The position numbers and the translations under genes are program-made. A stretch of 6,816 nucleotides of DNA from Desulfovibrio sp. (GTDB lineage: Bacteria; Desulfobacterota; Desulfovibrionia; Desulfovibrionales; Desulfovibrionaceae): the NCBI GenBank assembly GCA_031282465.1, contig JAITDR010000135.1:1-6816 (forward strand), in the 5' to 3' direction. Shown here in pieces: positions 1 to 6,004 of the stretch (position 1 is its first letter; the number at the start of each line of letters is the position of its first letter). The notes beneath the pieces were generated by a model. That model had not been told where the DNA came from and ran no database searches. It saw only the letters and a list, made by a program, of their open reading frames with translations.

Positions 1-65
1 TCAAACGTACCCTGCTGGACGGCAAAGAAGAAGAATTGCGCTTCCGGCAACGCGGCAAATCCTGA
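1..65 (+). CDS. C-terminal end of an unidentified protein (5' part outside window)
   Basis: An open frame enters from the left edge (first full codon at position 3) and stops at TGA 63-65. The visible tail is 20 residues, highly charged (KRTLLDGKEEELRF, then RQRGKS). Codon use matches the neighbouring genes, and the stop is followed 40 bp later by the queD start on the same strand, so the two may be co-transcribed. Nothing in so short a tail identifies a family. It does not resemble the cysteine-rich C-terminus expected of QueC, the natural pathway neighbour. The call that it is coding at all rests on frame, position and composition only. Confidence 0.5.
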   Translation, partial: KRTLLDGKEEELRFRQRGKS

Positions 66-76
66 AACGCGTTGCG

Positions 77-102
77 CCCCGGCCGCCGAAAGCGTTAAAA
101 TC
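77..102 (+). repeat. probable remnant of the palindromic extragenic repeat, 3' tail only
   Basis: A stretch of C, then GGCCGCCG (81-88), a purine-rich AAAGC and AAAATC (97-102) matches in order the tail of the two better copies at 641-740 and 4450-4527. There GGCCGCCGGAGGC is followed by AAAATC at nearly the same distance. Only the tail is present; there is no left-hand hairpin here. It ends 3 bp before the queD ATG. The match is short and GC-rich, so chance similarity is possible; the same location before a start codon is what makes it credible. Confidence 0.4.
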
Positions 103-105
103 ACT

Positions 106-537
106 ATGCTGCATGTCACCGCGACAAAAATTTTCGAATTTGCCTATGCGCACCGCCTGCCTTCGTACAAGGGCAAGTGCGTGACCATGCACGGGCATAC
201 GGCGAAGGTTGAAATTACCGTTGCCGATGTACGGGGAGAGCGTTACCCCGGCATCACCGCGGATTTTCACGAAATCAAAGCCAAAGTCGGCCCCCTTGTC
301 GAAGAACTCGACCACAAGTGCCTCAATGATGTTGTGGGTAAGGCGGGAGTGGACGCGCCCGGATATTTTGAACAGGTCGAGGATGAAGAGGGCGTTCTTG
401 TCGTCGCGCCGACTGCCGAGAACATGGTGCGTTGGTTCAAGCTGCGGCTGGAGCGGGAGTGGCCCGAAGCGAACGTCGTGCGGATACGTTTTTGGGAATC
501 GCCGTCTTCCTATTGCGAATGGTGCCGTTCGGGATAG
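106..537 (+). CDS. queD: 6-carboxy-5,6,7,8-tetrahydropterin synthase (QueD)
   Basis: This cytoplasmic enzyme of the PTPS/QueD family converts 7,8-dihydroneopterin triphosphate to 6-carboxytetrahydropterin, releasing acetaldehyde and triphosphate, at the start of queuosine precursor synthesis. The 143-residue product shows the family signature. His16 (FAYAH), His29 and His31 (MHGH) are the zinc ligands, and Cys25 four residues before HGH is the catalytic cysteine. TADFHEIK (51-58), LDHKCLND (68-75, with the Asp69-His70 pair), PTAEN (102-106) and WESP with Glu131 complete it. It is longer than typical QueD (about 120 residues), mainly through an acidic insertion around residues 79-99. The ATG at 106 is the only sensible start and sits just before the conserved core, but no good Shine-Dalgarno sequence is visible upstream. 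queE lies downstream on the same strand, which fits the pathway. Confidence 0.95.
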   Translation: MLHVTATKIFEFAYAHRLPSYKGKCVTMHGHTAKVEITVADVRGERYPGITADFHEIKAKVGPLVEELDHKCLNDVVGKAGVDAPGYFEQVEDEEGVLVVAPTAENMVRWFKLRLEREWPEANVVRIRFWESPSSYCEWCRSG

Positions 538-575
538 GTATGGACGGGCATACAGACCGGGATGCCGCTGCGCGG

Positions 576-607
576 GGACGTGTCGAGGGGTGGACCTTGC
601 CGTGTCC
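576..607 (+). other. imperfect hairpin in the queD-queE gap
   Basis: Positions 576-588 and 595-607 can pair over 13 positions around a six-base loop, with three G-U pairs and one mismatch. There is no following T tract, so it is not a standard intrinsic terminator. It lies about 40 bp after the queD stop and could be a 3'-end-stabilising structure or a processing site; GC-rich sequence also produces such matches by chance. The rest of 538-640 contains no gene I can support. Confidence 0.3.
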
Positions 608-640
608 GGGTGGCCCTGGAGCGGTACAACGTTGAAAGTA

Positions 641-740
641 CGCATCCGAAAATGGGGGGTGCAGGGGGAATCATTCCCCCTGCCGGGTCCAGGGCGGAGC
701 CTTGGCCGCCGGAGGCCTATAAAATCAGTGTTGAAATGCT
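641..740 (+). repeat. palindromic extragenic repeat, full copy (two hairpins)
   Basis: This is the longer of two related elements. It contains a perfect 10-bp inverted repeat with a 3-base loop (661-670 / 674-683, loop TCA). A second hairpin follows (CCAGGGC 689-695 / GCCTTGG 699-705, loop GGA, one G-U pair), then GGCCGCCGGAGGC (704-716) and an A-rich tail with AAAATC (721-726) ending in TTGAAATGCT. The copy at 4450-4527 aligns along almost its whole length but lacks the 23 bp (681-703) that hold most of the second hairpin. The element ends 26 bp before the queE ATG. From memory, GGGTCCAGGG-type palindromes of this style are dispersed in Desulfovibrio genomes; I could not check this. Confidence 0.75.
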
Positions 741-766
741 CCGGGGAGATTGACGGCGGGGCAGAA

Positions 767-1471
767 ATGCTCCCGCTCGTAAGCATTTTCCCGAGTATCG
801 ACGGCGAAGTCAACAGCGCCGGACAGGGGACGCTTTCAACGTTCATCCGTCTTGCCGGTTGCAATCTGCGTTGTTGGGGAGGACGTTGCGACACCCCGCA
901 GGGGCTTTCCGTAACGAAAAACACCCCGTGGATGACCGTGGACGCGGTTGTCGCGCGGGTTGTCGCCTTTGCAGGCCGCAAGGCGACGGTCACGGGCGGC
1001 GAGCCTTTGCTGTATCTGGGCAAGGGGCTGGAAACGCTGTTACGCGCGCTGGGGGAAAGGGGCATGCGCATTTCCGTGGAAACCAACGGGTCCATAGTGC
1101 CTCCAGTAGAACTCGGGCGCTTCGTGGAGTGCTGGATTGTGGACCACAAGTGTCCGTCGACGGGCGAAACGGCCGGCATGGTGCCGCTCGGGCGCATGAC
1201 GGCCGTGTTGCGGGCGACGGACTACATCAAGTTTGTCGTCGCCGATGCGGAAGACTACGCTTTTGCCAAGGACATCGCGCTCCGATGCGGGCGCGTGCCG
1301 GGCGGACCGCGCATCGCCTTTTCGCCGAAAGCGGACGACATGCCGCCGGCGGAGCTTGCCGAGAGCATTATCCGGGACAGGCTGCACAACGTGCAGTTCA
1401 ATCTGCAGATACACAAGACCGTCTGGCCCGCCGGCGAGGGCGCAGATCAGGCGGTTGACGGATATCTTTGA
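767..1471 (+). CDS. queE: 7-carboxy-7-deazaguanine synthase (QueE), radical SAM, with atypical cluster motif
   Basis: QueE uses a 4Fe-4S cluster, S-adenosylmethionine and Mg2+ to ring-contract the QueD product to 7-carboxy-7-deazaguanine. The 234-residue length is normal. Visible motifs are an N-terminal SIDGEVNSAGQG (replacing the usual QGEG-type segment), FIRLAGCNLRC, TGGEP (76-80, SAM binding), ETNGS (105-109), VDHKCPS (125-131), SPKADDM and a C-terminal FNLQIHKTVWP (211-221) typical of QueE. The odd point is the cluster motif: Cys32, Cys36 and Cys41 give C-x3-C-x4-C, two residues longer than the canonical C-x3-C-x2-C, with Arg rather than an aromatic before the third Cys. ATG 767 was chosen because it directly precedes the conserved N-terminus and follows a GGCGGGG stretch. 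The frame stays open far upstream, but that part overlaps queD and looks non-coding. Confidence 0.92.
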   Translation: MLPLVSIFPSIDGEVNSAGQGTLSTFIRLAGCNLRCWGGRCDTPQGLSVTKNTPWMTVDAVVARVVAFAGRKATVTGGEPLLYLGKGLETLLRALGERGMRISVETNGSIVPPVELGRFVECWIVDHKCPSTGETAGMVPLGRMTAVLRATDYIKFVVADAEDYAFAKDIALRCGRVPGGPRIAFSPKADDMPPAELAESIIRDRLHNVQFNLQIHKTVWPAGEGADQAVDGYL

Positions 1472-1702
1472 AGCCCGCTCTGTCCGACCGCAAGGATTTT
1501 TCGTGGACGTCCATGCAGGAAAGGAGTACCAGAGTTTCCATATATATCCGACAAACACTTACCGACACCCTGCGAAGCGCCGGGGACGCGGCGAGGAGAA
1601 ATAGAATCAGGAGTAATTCCGGACTGTTACTGTCCGGCTGCCCATACGGTCAACGGCTGCGCATTCCTGTATGCGCAACACCCAAAACGGAGTAATACAG
1701 CA
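1472..1702 (+). promoter_or_regulatory. leader region of the chemoreceptor gene with two inverted repeats
   Basis: No gene is supported in these 231 bp. Two perfect inverted repeats stand close together: CCGGAC 1619-1624 / GTCCGG 1632-1637 (7-base loop) and TGCGCAT 1658-1664 / ATGCGCA 1671-1677 (6-base loop). A TAGAAT at 1602-1607 resembles a -10 box, but no convincing -35 lies at the right distance. GGAGTAAT occurs twice (1610-1617 and 1689-1696); the second copy supplies the likely Shine-Dalgarno GGAG, 10 bases before the ATG. A 10-bp perfect palindrome (TGGACGTCCA) is at 1504-1513. No intrinsic terminator for queE is evident, nor a convincing sigma-54 or flagellar sigma-28 promoter. The regulatory role is inference from structure and position. 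Confidence 0.45.
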
Positions 1703-4384
1703 ATGTCTATCCGTTCAAAGTTACTGCTGATTTTTTCTTTTTGCGCTTTTGCGGGCCCCTCTGTGCTGATGGTGTTTGCCGGCATAGAGGCCCGACAGAC
1801 CGGGGTGGCGAACTTTGTGGAGTCTTCGCGCGCGCAGTTGGAAAAGGCAAACAATTATATAGAAATTTTTTTTGCCGTGACCAAGTACAATGCGCGCTAC
1901 CTTGCCGATATTCCTGAAGCGCGCGCCTCCCTGGGGCTGTTGCCCGTGTATGTGGAAACCAGGCAGCCGACCATGCCCTCACCCGAAAGCATGCCTGCCC
2001 TCGCTCAGACTCTTGATCAGCGCCTGAAACAGGTCGCGAAGGCCAACCCCTTGTATTTCGGCGTCGGCATCGGCCTGAAGGACGGGGGGTTTCTCGGTTC
2101 CCCCACCTCCACGCGCCCGGCAGGCTACGACCCCCGAACGCGGGGATGGTATACAAGCGCCCTGGCCGCCCCAAGCGATGAAGCCTACGGGGACATGTAC
2201 CGCGCCGCTACGGGCGGAACGCCCGTCTGCACCGCCATGGCCAAGATCCGCGACGCGTCCGGCCAGGTCATCGGGGCAAGCTACATCAACGTCAGCCTGG
2301 ACACCATGACGAAGATGATCAGCACCGTCCGCATCGGCCGGACCGGACAGGTGACGCTGGTGGAGGGCACGGGCAGAGTTATCGCCTCCGACCAGTTCAA
2401 GGACAGCGTATTTACCAACATCAAGGACGGGAAAATCCCCGGGCTGGAAGACGCGCTGACGCTCGCTCCCGGCTCGTACACGCGGGAAGTGGGCGGGGTG
2501 CCGCGTCTCATCACTGTGTTCACGGGCTTCAACAACTGGCGTATGCTGTGCATCATCGACGCAAGCGAAGTGCATGAGGCCGACACCGCCATCATCCTGA
2601 AATTGAGCGCCGTCACCCTGGTGCTGGTTCTGCTGTCGCTCGCAGTGAGTCTGCGTTTCGCCCGCAATCTGGCAACCCCCATCCGCTACCTCGCCGCCAG
2701 GGCCGAACAAATCACACACGGCGAGTTCAATGTCGCCATACAGGTCAACCGCTCCGACGAAATAGGTCATCTCGCCGCCGCCTTCGCGGATATGCTGCAC
2801 CAGTTGAAAGAGCGGCTCGGCTTTGCGCAAAGCATCATGCACGGCATAGCCGTCCCCTTTGCCGTCGTCGATCTCAACGGACGCCTGACCTTCCTGAACA
2901 GCACACTGCTTGAATTATGGGGACGCACCGGCAAACCCGAAGATTACTACGGCAGGACGTCCGGCGCCTTCTTCGACGGAAGCGAGCAGAGCAAAACGCC
3001 GCTCGACCGCGTTCTTGCCGAGAGGCAAACCCTGTTCAACGTGGCGGCGGTCAGGCTCAACGCCGCAGGCGAGAAAAAATTTACGCGCGCCACGGTCTCG
3101 CCTTTGCTGGACATGGACGGAGAGCTGCTCGGGGCTTGCATGATGCTCACGGACGAGACGGCAATCCGCGAACAGCAGGAACGCATCATGGCCCTGAACG
3201 AGCGTATCACGCACTCGGTCAAGAAAGCGCATGAAATTTCCGACAAACAGAGTCAGGATTTTCGCAGGCTGCTGCAACATCTTGAAAAAACATCTGATAA
3301 TGCCCGTTTGCAGAAAAATGCCTGCGACCGGGCAATGGCCGGCATCACCGCCATGAGCGGTACGCTGGAGACGCTGGCCGCCAGGGCGGAACGGACAACG
3401 GAAGATACGCGGGATACCCGCGTTCAGGCCGAAGACGGACGGAAAATCGTCACGGAAACCGTGCAGTGCATCAAGAAAACCGCCGAATACGCCGACCGCA
3501 CGGCTAAGGGCATGCAGGCGCTGGGCGTTCAGGCGGACGGCATCAACAGTATTGTTGAACTTATCAAGGATATTGCCGACCAGACCAACCTTCTGGCCCT
3601 GAACGCGGCCATCGAAGCGGCCCGCGCCGGCGAAGCCGGGCGCGGCTTTGCCGTTGTCGCCGACGAGGTGCGCAAGCTGGCGGAAAAAACCATGCTCGCA
3701 ACGGACGAGGTCAACAAATCCATCTCGGCGTTGCAGGCCGAAGTCGGTCAGAACAAGGACCTGACCGACCAGACCGTGTACCTGACGCACACGGCGGAAG
3801 ACCTGGCGGAACAGTCCGGCAAAAGCCTGGCCGGCATCGTAGCCATTGCCGAGCGCGCCATGGGCGAAGTACGCGGCATCGCGGAAGCGACGGCGGAACA
3901 ATCGCATATCGGCGCGGACAATGTTGAAGCCATGCGCCGTATCAGCGAAGCGGCGCAGGAGACGACGCAAAACATGACGGATGCCGAGCAGTTTACGGAG
4001 GATTTGACCCGGCAGTCCGAACACCTGAAAAATCTGGTGGAATCCATGGGCTCGGACCGCCGCCGTTCAGAACGCTTTACCCCCTCCGTAACAAGCATGC
4101 TTACCGTCACCGGCATGAGTAATACCGGCGTCGTCTGCCGCGTGATGGAAATATCCGCACTCGGCCTTTGCGCGGAAATGCAGACCAAGCCGCAGGCTCA
4201 CTACCGGGAAGATACGGCGGTGCGTGTCAGAGCGAACGATCCGCCGCTCAAGGGCGTGGTAGACTGCCCCGGCAAACTGAGATGGCATGACGGCGTCTTC
4301 ATCGGCATTGAATTCGACGCGCCTCTGCCTGTCGTTGCCGCGGACCTCGAACGCTTGCTTCTGTCCCACGATGCCGGTTGGTAA
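1703..4384 (+). CDS. methyl-accepting chemotaxis protein: dCache-HAMP-PAS-MCP signal-PilZ
   Basis: An 893-residue inner-membrane chemoreceptor. In order: transmembrane segment about 7-28; periplasmic double-Cache sensor about 30-290, with YDPRTRGWY (142-150), YGD (162-164) and INVSLD (195-200); second transmembrane segment about 297-318; HAMP about 318-372; PAS about 374-490; coiled-coil signalling domain about 500-785, with the conserved hairpin tip [20 protein letters not shown] (623-642) and [18 protein letters not shown] (646-663); and a C-terminal PilZ domain about 786-886. PilZ shows the RxxxR motif (Arg787, Arg791) and ESALG-like EISALG (816-821), where the usual D/NxSxxG has Glu first. 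By family it should signal through CheA/CheW to steer motility or another Che pathway, with PilZ offering cyclic-di-GMP input. There is no CheR-docking pentapeptide at the C-terminus. Start ATG 1703 follows GGAG at 1689-1692. No che genes are adjacent, so it is an orphan receptor here. The ligand is unknown. Confidence 0.95.
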   Translation: MSIRSKLLLIFSFCAFAGPSVLMVFAGIEARQTGVANFVESSRAQLEKANNYIEIFFAVTKYNARYLADIPEARASLGLLPVYVETRQPTMPSPESMPALAQTLDQRLKQVAKANPLYFGVGIGLKDGGFLGSPTSTRPAGYDPRTRGWYTSALAAPSDEAYGDMYRAATGGTPVCTAMAKIRDASGQVIGASYINVSLDTMTKMISTVRIGRTGQVTLVEGTGRVIASDQFKDSVFTNIKDGKIPGLEDALTLAPGSYTREVGGVPRLITVFTGFNNWRMLCIIDASEVHEADTAIILKLSAVTLVLVLLSLAVSLRFARNLATPIRYLAARAEQITHGEFNVAIQVNRSDEIGHLAAAFADMLHQLKERLGFAQSIMHGIAVPFAVVDLNGRLTFLNSTLLELWGRTGKPEDYYGRTSGAFFDGSEQSKTPLDRVLAERQTLFNVAAVRLNAAGEKKFTRATVSPLLDMDGELLGACMMLTDETAIREQQERIMALNERITHSVKKAHEISDKQSQDFRRLLQHLEKTSDNARLQKNACDRAMAGITAMSGTLETLAARAERTTEDTRDTRVQAEDGRKIVTETVQCIKKTAEYADRTAKGMQALGVQADGINSIVELIKDIADQTNLLALNAAIEAARAGEAGRGFAVVADEVRKLAEKTMLATDEVNKSISALQAEVGQNKDLTDQTVYLTHTAEDLAEQSGKSLAGIVAIAERAMGEVRGIAEATAEQSHIGADNVEAMRRISEAAQETTQNMTDAEQFTEDLTRQSEHLKNLVESMGSDRRRSERFTPSVTSMLTVTGMSNTGVVCRVMEISALGLCAEMQTKPQAHYREDTAVRVRANDPPLKGVVDCPGKLRWHDGVFIGIEFDAPLPVVAADLERLLLSHDAGW

Positions 4385-4386
4385 GA

Positions 4387-4412
4387 AAAACGCGGCGCGT
4401 GAACGCGATTTT
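4387..4412 (+). terminator. weak terminator-like hairpin after the chemoreceptor gene
   Basis: Two bases after the stop codon, AAAACGCG (4387-4394) can pair with CGCG and TTTT (4404-4407, 4409-4412) around a 9-base loop, with one bulged A at 4408. The short A-rich and T-rich arms resemble a bidirectional intrinsic terminator, but the GC stem is only 4 bp. An alternative fold pairs GCGATT 4405-4410 with AATCGC 4419-4424. A terminator is expected here because the next gene is functionally unrelated, but the structure itself is weak. Confidence 0.3.
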
Positions 4413-4449
4413 GCTTTGAATCGCCCGGCGTCATGCAACGCTTACCATA

Positions 4450-4527
4450 CGAATGCAAAATTGAGGGGTCCGGGGAAAATCATTTCCCCCGGCCGCCGGA
4501 GGCATGCAAAATCCATGATGAAATGCT
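4450..4527 (+). repeat. palindromic extragenic repeat, short copy (one hairpin)
   Basis: This copy aligns with 641-740. It shares the leading CG.AT.C.AAA.TG.GGGGT block, a GGGGAAA / TTTCCCC hairpin (4472-4478 / 4483-4489, loop ATCA), GGCCGCCGGAGGC (4491-4503), then AAAATC and TGAAATGCT. The 23 bp that form most of the second hairpin in the long copy are absent. Compensating changes keep the first hairpin paired although its arms differ from the long copy, which suggests the structure rather than the sequence is maintained. It ends one base before the gatB Shine-Dalgarno region. Confidence 0.7.
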
Positions 4528-4528
4528 T

Positions 4529-4534
4529 GAGGAG
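4529..4534 (+). promoter_or_regulatory. ribosome binding site that fixes the gatB start
   Basis: GAGGAG lies six bases before ATG 4541, an ideal Shine-Dalgarno arrangement. It decides between this start and the in-frame ATG at 4523, which lies upstream of the site and would add six non-conserved residues. It follows immediately after the palindromic repeat. Confidence 0.75.
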
Positions 4535-4540
4535 CGGTCC

Positions 4541-5986
4541 ATGCCTGCATACGAGGCGGTAATCGGTCTGGAGGTTCATGTCCGGCTTAAAACGGCGTCG
4601 AAACTGTTTTGCTCTTGTCCGGTATCGTTCGGCGCCGCGCCCAACGAACAGGTTTGCGAAGTGTGTTCCGGCATGCCGGGCGCGTTGCCGCGTCTGAATG
4701 AAAAAGCCGTCGAACTGGCCGCGCGCGCCGGTCTGGCCTTGAACTGCACCGTCAACACCTACTCCCTTTTTTCCCGAAAAAATTATTTTTATCCGGACCT
4801 TCCCGACGGTTTCCAAACCTCGCAATTCGTGCCGCCCGTCTGTGAAAAAGGGTACCTCGACATCAACGTCAAAGGCCGGAACAGGCGCGTGGGCATCACC
4901 CGCGTCCACCTGGAAAACGACGCCGGCAAATGCCTGCACGTCGGGGGCGCGACCCTGGTGGACCTCAACCGGGCGGGAACGGCGCTTATCGAGATAGTCA
5001 GCGAGCCGGATATGCGCGGCGCGGAGGAGACCGCCGAGTTCATGCGCCGCATCCATGCGCTGCTGGTCGCCATAGAGGTCACGGACGGGAACATGGAAGA
5101 AGGCAGCCTGCGTTGCGACGTCAATGTTTCCCTGCGCCCGGCGGGCGAAACAAGATTTGGAACGCGCTCCGAAACGAAAAACCTCAATTCCTTCCGCCAT
5201 GTGCAGCGTGCCGTGGACTACGAGGTTGCCCGGCAACGGGCCTGCCTGGAAGACGGCGGGGTCGTGTTGCAGGAAACCCGCCTGTTCGACGCCGAAACGC
5301 AGGAAACCCACGCCATGCGCAGCAAAGAGGATGCCCACGACTATCGCTATTTCCCCAACCCCGATCTGCCCCCGATACTGATTGACCCGGAGCGTATCGA
5401 GGAGTGGCGCAGGACGATGCCGGAGCTGCCCGGTCCCCGCGCGGCGCGTTTTGCCGCGGACTACGGTTTGCCGGACGAGGACGCCGAACTGCTGGCGGCC
5501 GACAAGGATACTGCGGACTACTTTGAAGCCGCCGCGTCCTTGTGCGGCAACCCGCGACGCACGGCTGCGCTGATGCGCGGCGAACTGCTGCGTGAATGCG
5601 CGGCGGCGGGCATCAGGGCGGGTGAGGCGCGCATGACCCCGCCTCTGCTGGCCGAAGTGGTGCGCCTGATAGACGGCGGCGCGCTCAACGTCCGCATCGC
5701 GCACGAAATTTTTCCCGAACTGTTTGCCTCGGGGGTTTCGCCGGAGCGTTTCGCAGCCGAACGCAACCTCGTCCAACTTTCCGACAGCGGCGCGCTGGAA
5801 GCCGTCGTGGACGGGGTACTGTCCGAATATCCGGCGGAAGTCGCCGGGTACAGAGGCGGAAAGACCAAACTCCTGGCCTTTTTTGTCGGCAAAGTGATGG
5901 CAGGCACGGGCGGCAAAGCCAATCCTGCCGTGGTCAACGGGTTGCTGCGCGAAAAACTCGACGCCGCTCCCGGACCGCAGGCGTGA
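4541..5986 (+). CDS. gatB: aspartyl/glutamyl-tRNA(Asn/Gln) amidotransferase subunit B
   Basis: GatB is the tRNA-binding and kinase subunit of the GatCAB complex. It activates mischarged Glu-tRNA(Gln) or Asp-tRNA(Asn) with ATP so that ammonia from GatA can convert it to the correct amide. The 481-residue product has the family's usual length and motifs: YEAVIGLEVHVRLKT at the N-terminus; zinc-type cysteines 24, 26, 39 and 42; RKNYFYPDLP (79-88); HLENDAGK; DLNRAGTALIEIVSEPDM; DGNMEEGSLRCDVNVS (from 182); TRSETKNLNSF; and HAMRSKEDAHDYRYFP (257-272). A helical YqeY-like tail, which binds the tRNA elbow, fills about 330-479. Start ATG 4541 is set by GAGGAG six bases upstream. gatA and gatC are not in the window, so they must be encoded elsewhere. 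The next gene begins 18 bp after the stop and is probably co-transcribed. Confidence 0.97.
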   Translation: MPAYEAVIGLEVHVRLKTASKLFCSCPVSFGAAPNEQVCEVCSGMPGALPRLNEKAVELAARAGLALNCTVNTYSLFSRKNYFYPDLPDGFQTSQFVPPVCEKGYLDINVKGRNRRVGITRVHLENDAGKCLHVGGATLVDLNRAGTALIEIVSEPDMRGAEETAEFMRRIHALLVAIEVTDGNMEEGSLRCDVNVSLRPAGETRFGTRSETKNLNSFRHVQRAVDYEVARQRACLEDGGVVLQETRLFDAETQETHAMRSKEDAHDYRYFPNPDLPPILIDPERIEEWRRTMPELPGPRAARFAADYGLPDEDAELLAADKDTADYFEAAASLCGNPRRTAALMRGELLRECAAAGIRAGEARMTPPLLAEVVRLIDGGALNVRIAHEIFPELFASGVSPERFAAERNLVQLSDSGALEAVVDGVLSEYPAEVAGYRGGKTKLLAFFVGKVMAGTGGKANPAVVNGLLREKLDAAPGPQA

Positions 5987-6004
5987 TACCGCAAGGGAAG
6001 CCCT

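Noticed and set aside
72..101. TTGCGC-18 bp-TAAAAT as a queD promoter
   Set aside because: Transcription would begin at or after the ATG at 106, and the A-rich element is better explained as part of the repeat tail.
209..766. Upstream in-frame extension of queE
   Set aside because: The frame is open but overlaps queD in another frame and passes through the repeat; the conserved QueE N-terminus begins only at ATG 767.
538..766. A preQ1 or other known riboswitch near the queuosine genes
   Set aside because: I looked for a preQ1-type stem with an A-rich tail before queD and before queE and saw none; the structure present is explained by the repeat.
1..1197. Minus-strand open frame opposite queD and queE
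   Set aside because: It crosses two well-identified genes on the other strand and has low-complexity Pro/Arg-rich composition typical of shadow frames.
1468..1695. Possible 75-codon small gene between queE and the chemoreceptor
   Set aside because: It would need a TTG start overlapping the queE stop, has no ribosome binding site, and its Arg/Ser-rich product resembles no family.
4504..4518. Tiny upstream ORF (ATG 4504 to TGA) following GGAGG in the repeat before gatB
   Set aside because: Only four codons, and the equivalent position in the copy before queE has no ATG, so it is not a shared feature.
4767..4782. T6-CCCG-A6 inverted repeat inside gatB
   Set aside because: It falls in codons for the conserved SLFSRKNYF segment, so coding constraint explains it.
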